A stretch of 64,000 bases of DNA from Bombyx mori (taxonomy: Eukaryota; Arthropoda; Insecta; Lepidoptera; Bombycidae), in NCBI RefSeq assembly GCF_030269925.1, contig NC_085110.1, positions 6,634,001-6,698,000 of the forward strand, given 5' to 3'. Made by a program: the position numbers and the translations under genes. Each line of letters starts with the position of its first letter. The first letter of the stretch is position 1. The notes under the pieces are model-generated. The model had not been told where the DNA came from. It made no database searches and worked only from the letters and a program-made list of their open reading frames with translations. This document shows positions 15,281 to 30,200 of this stretch, piece after piece.

Positions 15281-18200
15281 GCACACACACGCACTCACGC
15301 ACACACACCCGCACACACACGCACTCACGCACACACACACACACACGCACGCACGCACACACACACGCACACACACACGCATGCACGCACGACACGCACT
15401 CACGCATGCACGCACGTACGCACACACGCACACAAATTATTATGCCAGACTATTTGAGCCACTTTTAGATGTGGAAAAATGTGAACACAATTTTGCTGTC
15501 ACTGCTGCTGGCGCAAAATACAACAGAGCATACTTGCTTCACAGAAACATTTAAAATTTTGTATCAAAAAAATTCAAACGTTGTGTTATTTCACGTAAAA
15601 CGCCAAAAAACATATCATATTATCTTCGCGCTTCGTGTAAACACTTTACGACAACACGTATACAACATAAACTTGTTTTTGGCCCGACGTACGAAGACGT
15701 GATACATAGGTAGAGATAGGTTCATAACGTCTGTATCTATTTTTATCTCACAGTTTTTTCTATGAATAGCTTTAATAGGTGTTCCCGATTCTCTAATGAC
15801 CTAATAATGTATTTATAAAATTATAAATTATCACGTTTGAAGTCGTCGTGGCCTAAAGGATAAGACGTCCGGTGCACTCGTATCTAGCGATGCACCGGTG
15901 TTCGAATCCCGCAGGCGGGTACCAATTTTTCTAATGTAATACGTAGGTACTTAACAAATGTTCACGATTGACTTCCACGGTGAAGGAGTAACATCGTGTA
16001 ATAAAAATCAAACCCGCAAAATTATAATTTGCGTAATTACTGGTGGTAGGACCTCTTGTGAGTCCGCACGTGTAGGTACCACAACCCTGCCTATTTCTGC
16101 CGTGAAGCAGTAATGCGTTTCGGTTTAAAGGGTGGGGCAGCCGTTGTAACTATACTGAGACTTTAGAACTTATATCTCAAGGTGGGTGGCGCATTTACGT
16201 TGTAGATGTCTATGGGCTCCAGTATCCACTTAACACCAGGTGGGCTGTGAGCTCGTCCATCCATATAAGCAATAAAGAAAAAACGTTACTTATTTGTTGA
16301 CGGTACGTACATAACATAAAACATGTATGTATGTGAAAGGAGAATGGCTGAAAGAAATTTATATTTTTGATACGGAATATGTGCCAATCAATATATGTGA
16401 TTTATTATCTGTATCGTTGATTTTGGATAGTACAGAACATTCTCCATCATTCATGTTAATCTTTCAAAGCATTCTTGCTTATGAAAACAAATGCGTCTCC
16501 TATGAAAGAGGCAAGTAGCATTAGGAATAGTTACAAATATATTCGCTGTCATTAATCCTTTTTCAATAACCAAATCAAATAAATTTTTTTTTATTCAACA
16601 TAAATGAAAATGCACACTTGTTGAACGTCAAAACGTAGAGCCGTAACGTAGAGCCCCGTATGTACCCTCATAGCATAAATAACCTTCCAACAGATGATTC
16701 TCTTCCAGTGATGTCGTACTTAGCTTACTTTTCTTTCATGTGTATCCACGTTAATGCGTTCATCAACTGTGTGCTTAGTGCGAGTTATTTAACGTTCTCG
16801 ATAGCGTCAAAGTTAACTCAAATTTGTATGGAGTTGAAACGTTTTCCTACGTTTGCCGCTAGGGGCGCTGTTCCAACTGCATACAAATTTAAGTACGTTA
16901 AAAAACTCGCACTAAGCACACTGACTTCACGTATAGTGTGGACTCATGAATAGGAATTGCCTCAAAGCTTTGTTATTCCAATTTTACTTTTTGCGAGCAA
17001 AATAAACACGTTGATATTATGTATGTGGTAAAAAGTGAGGCTCTGCCAGTGTTTTGAATTGAAATGTGCATGTAATCCCGTCGATTTCAGTCTTCTTAGA
17101 GTTATTGTGCATACCCCTCGAACTTCTTGGAGCTTCGTTCTTACTTCAGAAGCTACAGTTCGTGTTATGTACACGACAGATTTTGTTACTAGTCATGTTT
17201 GGGCCCATATGTTGGTATGCGTGCCTAATTTCTCTAGCCCTCCCAATTAAGGTAAACAGCCCTAGCAACTAGAATGGCGTTTAGATCTGGAATTTTCAGT
17301 TTATTTGTAGTAAATAGTTCACACTCAACACGACTAATAAGACAAACCGGTGAAGGCAAAAATTTAAACAAAAGCTAAATACAAATTAAAATTGAAAACT
17401 TGGTTAAAGGTTTCGCAATAAAACGAAAGCAGCTTAAAAAATAATATCTAAACTTTTCTCATACCTAGTATTTATCAAAAATGTTTGTGGTCAGTACATA
17501 CGACAATAATTTCCCCAGGACATATTAATTTTGCGTTCCGCTATATTTGTCCTGGAAATTTATTATAATAAAATCGTTAACTTTTAATGTAAATGTTTTT
17601 ATGGTTTGTGCGCCTACAAAGGCTAAACATTGAATTAAATTGAATGGAATTATGTTTTTGACTTTTTCATTGAAATTACCTTGATCTGTATTCATAACAT
17701 TTATTATTGGTTTTTTTACAGTTGGAATTTATTAATACAATAGCACGAATGAAACCCGCTGGAAATATCATAAAATGTTTAATACGGCCCTAAATCAATT
17801 TCAAATAAACTCGCACTTCGGATAGTAAATTATAACTTAATTTGATATTATTGACGATAACTATTATAGTTTGGTTTTGATCGATCTTTCAATTAATAAT
17901 AACGTTAATGGCTAATCTGAATTCAATCAGTATTAATGTAGGTCCTGGAAGTTTTAATGAGCCTTCGACAGAAACCCGAATGATTTAAAACCAAAGTGAG
18001 TAAGATTTAGGGCTTGCGTCAGATGTCTCCGTTCGAGTGATTCATGGACAAAAATTTTACTACGCAGTACATGGAGGCTTCAAAACAATATTGGACGGCG
18101 TAATACAAAAAGGATTCACTATCGTTTTTGACGAGGATGACTTGAATCAATATGAATAACTTCATTCAATTAACATTGGAATCACCGATCGTCTCGGTTT

Positions 18201-21200
18201 GATACCGTCGCGTGAAAAAGTGCTCGTAGATATTTTACGAGACAATTAATTAAGGTTTCGATTCAGCTGAAAGACTTTTTTGATTGTAGTGTATTCCGAT
18301 ATGTGTTGATAACTAACTCTTAAATAAAAAGTTTTTTATAATTATTTGTTAAAGGTTTTTTCGGTACGCAAAATCGTTTCACCTTGATAATTTACAATAC
18401 AAACAAAATTATGTATACGGTACGTGTAATCATGTTAAATATGCTCATTATTTCTGATTTAGTGTTTATTATCTGTAAATTATCTGACATATGCTGCTGA
18501 TTTTATGATAAACTAGCGACCCGCCCTCGCTTCGCTTCGGAAACTGTAATTTATTATTGATTTCTCCACTATTTAATGGATGTTATTATACATATAAACC
18601 TTCCTCTTCAATCACTCTATCTATTAAAAAAAACCGCATCAAAATCCGTTGCGTAGTTTTAAAGATTTAAGCATACATAGGGACAGACAGATATAGGGAC
18701 AGAAAAAGCGACTTTGTTTTATACTATGTAGTGATATTAAGTGACTGATAGCATTTCAAAATTTTTTATTAGTCAATGTATTGTTAATAAAGTTGTACAG
18801 TAACAAACTACAAAGCCGATAGAAAATTCTCGTGAAATCGATCAGCAATCGTTAAACGAAGATTTTGTGTACGCCTTCTAATCGAATTCAAGGTATAAAG
18901 AAGAACGTGGCTATCAATTCGGAGAGCATATTATTGTAGCGTATTTTTATTTGTACAGAATGAATGACAAACATTTACACAGCCAAGTGTCAACTGAGTT
19001 TATAGAATAAGGGTCATCACTACCCTTCAAATGAACGTTTGGAACGGATGGATTATCGATAGCATCGCCTGACGGTGAGTGGTTACTGTTGATCATAGGC
19101 CATCAGCAGTGCATATCAAAGACAAGCCGCTGCCTACTGGAAAATAAACTAAGCGTTTTATGTGACTCTTGAGAAACCAGATGGATAGTTTAGGGTACTA
19201 GAACAGGTGGTTAATAGCTCGATATTGGTCATTTTCTGTGATATGTAACCGGGTAGACTATTATTGTACAAGGACCTCTTGTTGTTGTTGTTGTTGTTAT
19301 AGTCCTAGGGTACCCCGTTGGTACACAGGGCCCTCACAAGTTGTCTTCACTTGACCTTGTCCTGTCCTTTCTACTTGACATCACTCCAGGTCACGTCGTC
19401 AGTCCTCATTTCGCTCTCCACGGTGCCTAGTCAAGTGTGTACAGTGCGATCAGGTCTTAAGGACCTCTCACGAACCAATTATATCCATCAAACATCAACA
19501 TAAAGATATCAAAGAAACGTGAACATTAAAATATAAAAAGCGAAATCAAAAAGACGAGAGTAAAATAAATTATCAAGCAGCGGTGGTCTTGCGGAACAAA
19601 CATGCCGAATGTTCGCGTGATTTACGTAATCACGTCATTATATACAATTTGTATCCTGATTATGTTGAACTTAAGATCTCTACGATTACTTGTATATAAA
19701 ACATGTATGCGAATTTTACGTATTTATAACATACTAGACGATGACCGAGCTTTGCTCGGTTTTTTTTTTTGATAACGCCATCTTGTTTTGTTTTTAAAGC
19801 GGTTAGTTGCCCTCAATTAAGAAAAATAGTATTATTATTCACCAATAGATGTCGGGAAGAGTTGATTATTGAAAACGCGAATAAAACAACATTTTCTGAA
19901 AATAAATCGTAGCTAGATCGATTTATCGCCCCCGAAATCCCCGGTATACTAAATTTTATGAAAATCGTTGGAGCCGTTTCCGAGATTCAGATTATGTACA
20001 TATATATTAATGTACAAGAATTGCTCGTTTAAAGGTATAAGATTCTTAGGGCTTTTCGGATACGTAGACATAATTAAAACTACTATTATTTTCAATTACA
20101 ATATTTTCGACATTTCGAATAACTTACCGACGACTAATATGTTTTAGAATGTAAAAGTATCTTTATTTAAATTTGGTATACAATATTTTTTTGGTTAGCA
20201 CAAACATTTGGTTGATTGTTTCCAAGCTCGTGTAGATGTTGATAGATAGACCGTCGTGTTTATAAGTAAATCATAGCCGATATTAATTTTACGTATAAAA
20301 CATTTACACATATTAATCTTAAAAAATAACATATCTGAAGCTCCTTGTGAGCAAAACTTTAATATTTAGATACTCGTAAATTTCCCGTCCCTGCCCATTA
20401 AAGTTTATTAAGTGAGGCTTTATGACGGAGTGAGAGGAAACGAGTTATTACATTGCAATTGAAGAAACATGGGTGTCGTGTTTCAAAGCGGGAGACGGCA
20501 TTTGCATGACAAGGGCTTGGCTCTGGCTTATCACCAGGAGAGTCGTGAGCTTGTTGAAATTTACGGCAACAATAGAGATAGGGGGTCCATTAGTCCATAG
20601 GGGGTTGCGTCATTTAGCTTTATAGTACTTTTTAACAAACGAATCATATTATAATTAAAAAAGATTACTGAACCCTCGCTGTATCATTAATTTTTAATCA
20701 CTAAACGACAAACTATTGTTTTAGTTGTGAAGGCTGCAAAGGGTTCTTCAAGAGGACAGTCAGGAAGGATCTCACATACGCGTGCCGGGAGGACAAGAAT
20801 TGTATAATAGATAAACGCCAGCGGAATCGTTGCCAGTACTGCCGATACCAGAAGTGTCTCGCTTGCGGCATGAAGAGGGAGGCTGTGCAAGAGGAGAGAC
20901 AGCGAGCCGCGAGGGGTACAGAAGACGCTCATCCCAGCAGCTCTGTACAGGTCAGTTGTGCATTTGTTACATCACTAATTGATTACTGCTAGTGCTACAT
21001 CATTAGTGTTTTTTAACCCCCACTGAATTTCTCGTCGGATCTTCTCAGTGGGTCGCGATTCCGATCCGGTGGTAGATTCTTCCGCGAAGCACTGCTCTTG
21101 CTAGGGCCAGTGTTAGCAACACTCCCGGTTTGAGCCCCGTGAGCTCACCTACTAGTTCGTTAAATCTGGAACAACTCCTCAAGGTTACTAGAATAGGTAG

Positions 21201-24200
21201 AAAAAAAAATGTGTTTTCAGATTTTCAGAAGAATAGGTTCTATGTATATCTATAAATAAAGATACATCTTTTTGCTCGATACAAATTGAATTTTAAAGTA
21301 ATAAATGGGCAGTTCTTCTGAAAATTAACTATAAATATACTTTGTTTTGATGAACTGGCTTAAGGTTTCATCTGTCTATAAAAGATCAAAGACCTTCAAC
21401 ATCACGAGGAGAATCAAATTATCACGTCATGAAAACTGATAGGTACCGTTTGATCTAAAATTAATAAGTATTGATAATACGCGCCTAACTTGACTTCGCT
21501 TAATATTTATCAGTATCAAATATCTCAGCGTGTCAATAGATTATTTCATTATTTCTCACGTACCTTCTGCGTATAAATTTATCCTTGAATATATCTCGAG
21601 GAGAATAAAATTCATAAGCTTATTCATAGCTATGATGTGATGTTTTGCGTCATGTCATCAAATGAATTTGATAAAACACATAGCACATATTGAAGCGTAT
21701 TGCAAGCTTGCTGAGAAATCTTATTTTCTTAAGCATTCAGTTACATTCTACACAAGATTAAAAGCACTTTTAGGGTTTTAATCTCTTGTATATTTTACTC
21801 AGTTCTTACTGGTGGTAGGACGTCTCGTGACTCCGCACGGGCAGGTATTACCACCCTGCCTATTTCTGCCGTGAAGGAGTGACGCGTTTCAGTTTGAAGG
21901 GTGGGGCAGCCGTTGTAACCATACTGAGAGACCTTAGAACTCATATCTCCAAAATGGGTGGCGCATTTACGTTGTAGATGTCTGTGGGCTCCAGTAACCA
22001 CTTAACACCAGGTGGGCTGTGAGCTCGTCCATCTATGTTAGCAATAAAAATAAAATAAAAAGTCAAAAAATTACTAGAAATTTTTTGATAACTCTACAAG
22101 GGCTCGGGTCCCTCTTATTCTAAAAAATTAACCCAAAGATAAACTAACAAATTTTGATATTATAGTTTTTTCTATGTTTAAAAGAGCAACATAGATAAAT
22201 TCGCGCGTCAAACATTAAATATGTAATTACAAAACACCTACATCGTAAATATAAAAATGTAAAATGAAGCGTTGGAAGTTATAAAATGATAAAAATAGTC
22301 GTTAAATGTGATTTTATTTGTATTAATATGACAGTAAGAGTGGTGTGCTGTTAATGAATGCTACGATAGGACCCTAGAGTAAAAGTTTCAATTTTAAATG
22401 AAAGGTTCCGACTCAACGATTTTAATAGCTCTTCAAAGGGATATCCGCCCCACTTTCAGGACAAAAAGCCACTCAAGAGATTCCCTTCGATAATGTGTAC
22501 AAAACATTTGCGATCCAAAAACTGCTAGAACCATAGAACTCAAAGTCGTTTAACTGTATAATGTTTTACATAATAGTATAATAAATTATAAATTTTTTGA
22601 AACCCAAAAATGGAGTAATGGATATAATTTTTAGGCACTTGTGATTTTAGTAAATTAAAATATCGTGAAACATGAATGTTAAACGCGTTTTCTTTTTCAC
22701 GACTGGTAATACTCGTAGTCTTGTGCGAATATACCTTTGCTACAAAAAATAAGAATCAAATGTTTATAATCTACATGTGAATCACAAATTGATCGATCGG
22801 ACACTACTGCTCAGGTTATATTTTACTTATACGCAGCTCTAATAGTACCTATATGTTTTGTCGCGACCTTCATTTGTATAAAGCGGTGCTTACAATTAAT
22901 TATAACTTGAGGTGGATCTATCGACTTGCGGGTGGCAGAAATCGCAACGAACACCAAGGCGGCAGTACATGTCAGAAATATAGTGCGTAATAAATTAGAA
23001 TTGAATAGTAATGAGAATAATAGGTTATGGTTCCTATACAGCGATCGTGAAGGATAGAATGCTACTAAGATGAAAATTATAGATCCACTGATACAAGAGA
23101 AAAATATTGTTCCTCTCAAATGTATACATCGACTTAAATGATTGCATAAAAGGTCCTATCCTTTTATTTTATTGCTTAGATGGGTGGACGAGCTCGCAGC
23201 CCACCTGGTGTGTTAAGTGGTTACTGGAGCCCATAGACATCTACAACGTAAATGCGTCACCCATAAGTTAACATAAGTTCTTAGGTTAATCAAACAAAAG
23301 ACATCGTAGTAAAACAGAGCCTAAGTTTTTTTTTACTTTTAAAACTGTATAGCACTGATATCTCAGACACTTCACATTCACATAGTCTTGTCTTTCGCTA
23401 GCGATTATTAAAATGGACAACTTAGTGACACAACTCGCCTTACTTTTTCCATACCACAACTCGTTTACAATTAGTGTTTGAATTAGGCATATCCTCAATA
23501 AATTTTATACAATGAACACATCACCCAATCGATCAGAATCCAATAAAGCGATGTTGGACGAAATTAATTAAAACTGCTCGCAACTATAAATAACTTTTCC
23601 AATGACGCGCCGCAAAACAGATTTCTTTGTTTATTGCTCGACTATCGATCTGGTTTCGTTGGGCTTGTTTGTCAAACGTGACGGTTAGTGCTTGTTTTAT
23701 ATTTGCGTTATAATAGCCTATTCGAAGTTCAAATTGTTAAATAGCCCTAAGTTATCATATGCCTCATTCATTCATAATAATATGTTATTCATACAATTCA
23801 CTCATCATTTATCTATAGTTGTATTCCCACCTTATTTTCTTACCTAGGGGAGTGATCTGAGGAATTGTTCGAGATGATACCGGCATCTCGTTTTTACCAT
23901 CGCACCGGAGTAGAGTTCATCCATTCTACCTGGAGCCACTGCGGTCATCCACAGTGCGTTACCAGAGATCTTTTTTGCCACGTACCATCCGGCTATGGAA
24001 TGAGCTCCCCTCCACGGTGTTTCCCGAGCGCTATGACATGTCCTTCTTCAAACGAGGCTTGTGGAGAGTATTAAGCGGTAGGCAGCGGCTCGGCTCTGCC
24101 CCTGGCATTGCTGAAGTCCATGGGCGACGGTAACCACTCACCATCAGGTGAGCCGTGCGCTCGTCTGCCTACAAGGGCAATAAAAAAAAATACAAAATAA

Positions 24201-27200
24201 AACCTAACTTCTTTTTTTTATCCTCCTAATTCCAACATGAAAGCTATTGCGATTTGTATTCCGTTATTTTGCCGAATAGCAATCAGGCGTTCCAGTCTGA
24301 AGGGTTGATTATCTCCTGACTGAGAATTAATATCCGAGTCGGCCCAATATCCCAAGGTTGGCAGCGACGTTAAGTTGTAATATCTTTTGGTTCCGATTAC
24401 CGTTTGACATCGGAAGGGCCGTGAGCTTGTCTGCTCATCTATGCTAATGATAAAAAAATCGCGTAATCTCCGTCGTATTGCGAGAATTCAAACCGGTTTG
24501 ACTTCGTAATTGCAATGCGGTTTGTAAAATAAATGTATCTGTCTGTCTTCTTCAGTCATTTTATTGTTTAAAATATGTCTGTCTTAAAATATGCTGCTGT
24601 AATTCTATTCTGTGCTAACTTGAATACTCTATGCCATTTAAATTCTTTTGCACTGAGTCTGGTGTTTTTAAATTTTTATTATAGCATTCTCGGAATCACT
24701 GATGCACAACGTTTTGGAGTAACAAGATTAAAATTTTTGTTTTAATGCTCGTAATCTAATCTACACGCAAATAAAGGATTATTTGCGGAATGTACTAGAA
24801 AAATTGAAGATGATCAATCAAAAATAAAAATTATCCGTAAATCCGTACAGGAGCTATCGATCGAGCGGCTGCTGGAATTGGAGGCGTTAGTTGCGGATTC
24901 AGCTGAGGAGTTACAGATCCTACGCGTCGGTCCCGAAAGCGGCGTGCCGGCCAAGTACCGAGCTCCCGTTTCGAGTCTTTGTCAAATAGGTAAGCTAAGA
25001 ACTATTCTTAAACCACAACCAATTGATGTTTTTTAATTAAAACTTTTTTTAGTACTCGTGTGTCAAGGTGCACTGTGATGACATTCGTTTTTTTATTTTT
25101 TTTATTGTCTTTGTAGTTAGATGACCGACGATGAAGTAGCCCGTAGATGTCAGTAATGTCACCATTAAGTTGTCGCCTACTGCGTTGCATGATCTCTAAG
25201 GGTCGATTCGACCAAACAAGAGTAAATCTTATTCTTAGAATAACTCGTCAGTTAATCGAGAGTAAATCAATTTTACGTTTTACCATCTACAATTCTAAGA
25301 ATAGTGGGCCTATTCGGGAATTGTTACTATACCGCCGTTGCGCATGGAATAACGGAGCTATTCCTAGAATAAAGTAATGGCGTCAGTCAGTCCAACATCT
25401 GATTTCTTGACACTTGAAACTTGACAATTCCCTCAAACAAACAACAAATAAAAATAATACGTTTGACAGCTGGATATCTTTCACAACAGCTACTTTTTCA
25501 CACTAAAATACGGCAAAATCGAGTTGACGAATTGTATGCTCTTGCACTATGCCGTTGAACAACAACATTTATTTGCCGGATTTTATTTTTGTTCACCATT
25601 CACTCTGCTATTCGCGTATTGTTATTCCTAGCGCAAGTATACGTGGAAAAACGACTATGGATTTACTCGAGATTAAAATCATGGAATAGGTTATTCCTCG
25701 TATAGTTACTCGAGTATAAATTTAAGTTTGGTCGAATCCACCCTAAATGATTTTTATCTATTCAATTACAAACTAACATTTTAAACTCTTCTTCAGCTAT
25801 TTTGGGAGTATGGACTATAAATTTGGAGTTTCGAGCATGGTGTAAACTGAATTGAAGTTAAATTACAAATTCATCGAATTGTTAATAATAATACCGTATA
25901 AAACGCACCTTTACAAAGATAAATATCGCGTATTAAGCAAAATGTCGCTTATACACGTAGTCTTTCACTCCTCTATGTAATTTAAAGTAAATAAGTTGTA
26001 TCAAGTTTTTCAAACTAGTTACGAAATAATGCGAATTGAGGTTAAAAGCGGTGTGTGCAAAAAAGTAAGTTTTCATGACAAACCTTCACTATCTTGTATA
26101 AAGTAGTTCAATTTAGATTGGCTAGACGTATTAACTGCTCAACTCGCTACGAATTATTATAGAAATATGACTTCAAAAAACCTTTATTTTAATTTGAAAT
26201 TTGGTAAGCTTTAAATTTTATGACTGCAAATACTCACATCTATCTTTGTGCGTATTTTTCTAGTTGAAGTGTTTTAATGTAATGTTAATATTTTCGAGAC
26301 GGAAAATCTAATTAAGTGAATTGTTTAAAGTTCTTCTTGATCCTAAGATACAACTAGGAGACATTGTTAAAAAAATATTATCGTATAAAACCGAACTACC
26401 GCAGAATATTGGATTTTAGTACCCATTAAATTTTGATATCCATATGCTGATAATCGATTTTAGATACAAAATTGGTTGAATTTCAATTTAAAAAAAAACA
26501 GTACGTGAATAAACCAGTTCTCTTTCATAAGACATGTATCCTAGACCGAATGCATTGCCTATTTACGCATTAAGTTTTTTTGTGTTTATTGGCTGTATTA
26601 CGACGTACAGAAGCAATTCGATCAACATTTTAGGTACTCATTAAAATTTGTCCGTTTTGGAATTTAGAACGCTATTCGTGATTTGACGTCGGATATTCCT
26701 TTGACTTTCCTTCTTGGATGTTATGTTTGTGTTGATTTGTTTACTGTTTCGTTTTCGATTTAAATGATTAGATCAACTATAAATACTAAAGTGTCTTTCA
26801 AAAAACAAACGGCCGTCTGGTGTAGTGGTAAGTGACATGGTCACTACACAAGGGGGTCGCGGGTTCGAATCCCGCCAAGGGAAGATATTTGTATGATAAA
26901 TATAAATGTCTTTCCAGGGTTATGGGTGTATATTAAATATATGTATGTGTATAATAAAAATATTATATTTATTTCCGTTATCTGGTACTTGTAACACAAG
27001 TTCTTTACGAACTTAGCACGGGACCAGTTAACGTGGCGTGATTGTTTATGTATTTATATTTATAAAAAAAAAAACCTCAGACTGTCTACTGATATCCCGT
27101 CGGATATTCTCAGTGGGTCGAAATTCCGATGCGATGGTAGATTCTGCGAAGCACCGCTCTTGCTAGGGTAGTGTTAGCAAATTCGCCAGGCTGAGTCCTG

Positions 27201-30200
27201 TGACCTCGCCTACTCGCTCGTTGAACCTGGCATAACCCTTCGAGGTTACTAGGATAAGTAGGCAAAAGACTGTCCGTCCGTCTAGGCATCCAAATTACAA
27301 TGCCTTATTACGTATTATCTAAACGTGGTCTTTCTTTTTAACAAGGTAGCATTTATTTTCTATTCAAAATAAAGCCTTTCTGTAAAAGTATTAAGTAACT
27401 AAAATAATAATAAATACAATTGCCATATACAGTTTAGACGAAAAATTTATTTACCTACAATCTAATATATAAAATTCTCGTGTCACAGTTTTCGTTGCCA
27501 TACTCCTCCGAAACGGCTTGACCGATTTTGATGAAATTTTTTGTGCTTACCCGGTATCTATAAGAATCGGCCAACATCTATTTTTCATCCCCCTAAATGT
27601 TAGGGGTAGTCCACCGCTAATTTTTTTTTTTTAATTTTTAGACAAAATTTTTAATTTCTATTTTTTTATGATAGAACATACAAAAATACATACAATCCTC
27701 AATTTTCACCTTTCTACGATCAACCCTTATTTTTTATTTGCTAATTACAAACTTTAAAAATTTTTGCGAGAATTTTGTTTTTATTTTGTCATGACGTAGA
27801 ATAAAAAAATTCATATTACTCTGAAATTTTCACCCCTCTACGATCAACCCCTATTTTTTATTTGTTAATTATAAACTTTAATTTTTTTGGCAAGATTTTC
27901 ATTTTTATTTTTATTTTGTCATGAATAAAATAAAAACTCTGATGATACTCTAAATTTTTCATCCCTCTATGATCAACCCCTATTTTTTATTTGTTAATTA
28001 TAAACTTTAATTTTTTTGTGCAAGTTTTTATTTTGTTTTGTCATGACTTAAAATAAAAAAAAACATATTACTCTCAATTTTCACTCTTATACGATCAACC
28101 CCTATTTTTCCATCCTGATTAATATTTTTTTTATTCTATGCACAGATCCGCAATAAGGTTGCAAGATGGCAATCAAATATTATAATTGTAGTACGATAAA
28201 TTCTTATTCAGAGTTTATAATTTCAAGTTCCTTTAATAATGATTTTTTTTAAATTGAATTTGTTCTCCCGCCCTCGCCGATCGACTACTGATCAACTATC
28301 AATCGATCAGCTATCCCCGCCAGGAGTCACCACTCATCCAGCAAACATCACGTAGTAGGGATGAGGACGAAGCCGGTCTCCTGTCTTACTTTTTCTTTTT
28401 AAGAGATTTTATGACCTGATAACTGAGACCTTTAAGTCATGTCTTATTTTAATTTATATATTATTCATATTTTTATGAAAAATGATATTATGGAGTGAAA
28501 TGAAATGAAGATGATTAATTTGAGACACTAATCAACTGGGTTGAAATTAAATAAAATGAATTGAGATGATATGGGATGAAATATAATCTTAGTAAAATGG
28601 TGGTTATTTACTAAGATTTTTTCAGTGGACTTTTTGGAAGATCCCGAAAAGTTACGTCCAGCGGCTTTGTTTCATTTTCCCACATTTGTGCACTTTCACA
28701 GATAATAGACAGTTAATAAACCACCATTATTACACATTTAACCCCGAAGAAACACTAAATAGACAAAATAAAACAAATCACACAACTTCACTCCTCGCGT
28801 TCCCGCCTAAAAGTCTCCTGTCTTACTCACTATACATCATAGATTATACACTTAATATATTTGAGAGCTATACAATACTATACATTTTTCAGCCATGTTT
28901 TTTTGGTTTTATTTGTGTATCAATAGTATGTTCAGTAGGTCTGGGAATCAGCTACTGTCTATTTTTCATACCCCTAAGTGAAAAGGGTTGTCCACCCCAA
29001 ACATTTATTTTTTATTTTAATTTTTTGGATATATTTTTTTTGTTTATAATGAGGTATTATGTGGTTAAATGAGGTTTTTTTTCTACAGTAGAATTTTCTT
29101 AGAAATATTATTTAAGGCAACACAACGTTTGCCGGGACAGCTAGTTATATATACATATATGAAAACTGGTTTAGTATTCATGACGACGACATACTTTTCG
29201 ATAACGGTGGAAGGGAATATTATGAGTTCGCATAAATAGATAGGTACCAAACATTTTATTCAATTTCGACGCTAATAAGTCGTTGGCGTCGGCATCGCGC
29301 TTTGGAGGTTAAGTGATTTTAGGATGGGATATGTTACTTATGACATACATCTACATCATATCTCAACTTGGCGGTCGGTTTTCCCGTTATAATGTCCTTG
29401 TGCTCCAGTAAATACTTAATATTAAGTAGGCATTGGTCTTTTCTGCTCAAAAACAGCAATATAAAGAAAGTACCATATTATATAAGTGACTAAGCTGTAC
29501 ATTGTGTGTAAGGTACAGCTTTGTATATTGCGACGTCATGAACAAATTGATCGCAATTTTCAATGTTTTCTGATTGACGGAGATTTTGTGGAGAATATTC
29601 CGCATGCGTACAGAGTTGCCACACAAGAGAAGGTGAAATACCTACATATACATATATTGCGTACCTGCCTTTTCTAATAAATAGTCCTTACAGATTCAAT
29701 AGTAGTGTTAACAGATCGGCTGTTAACACTACTATTAGATGTTTGTAACTCTAGAACTAGGAGTGGGCACTGGAACCCTGGTAACCGTACTGGAAAGTAA
29801 TGTTAAATAAAAAAGTAAAATAAGTAATTACAAAAAAAAAGTAATGCACGTAAAACCTAAGTCCATGACATCAACCCGTTGAGTTTCTCATCGGATCTTC
29901 TCAGCAGGTCGCCATTCCGATCCAGTAGTAGATGCTTACGCTAAGCAGCTGCCCTCGAGCTGTTAGGTCTCCTTCGGACGTGCTCGGGTAGCTGTTAGCA
30001 AATCCCACCATCCCTTCTGACTGAGCCTGCGCTCGCTTACCTGAGCTGATGAAACTGGACGGACCCTCGGGCCACGAGTAATCGTTTCAAAAAACAAATT
30101 TTGTAATAAATCAATCATTGAAATATTATATACTTCTGTCGATAAAATTGTCTACAAGAAAATAAAAGTGATATTTTTCATATAAGTATTTTACTAGACG

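Larger units (their letters stand above)
27461..29144 (+). mobile_element. Helitron-like element, 1.68 kb, carrying a retroposon
   Basis: A|TCTAATATATAAAATTCTCG at the 5' end and GCCGGGACAGCTAG|T at the 3' end. The interior has several related blocks (cgatcaacccctattttt) and the retroposon at 28391-28812. No Rep/helicase frame, so non-autonomous. Confidence 0.65.

Noticed and set aside
15179..15468. Open frames of 66-92 codons rich in His/Thr or Val/Cys
   Set aside because: They are translations of the CA-type microsatellite in both strands, not genes.
15896..15910. tRNA gene suggested by a B box (gttcgaatccc)
   Set aside because: It is the tRNA-like head of Bm1; the sequence runs on into the SINE body. 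The same holds for 26862-26874, which heads another SINE.
22823..23119. 98-codon minus-strand frame
   Set aside because: No domain, no splice signals, AT-rich intron sequence.
23865..24074. 69-codon frame ending in NEACGEY
   Set aside because: It is out of frame with the LINE reverse transcriptase end ([19 protein letters not shown]), which is the meaningful reading.
28686..29072. 128-codon Phe/Ile-rich frame
   Set aside because: It spans a retroposon boundary and Helitron-like DNA, so it is chimeric.
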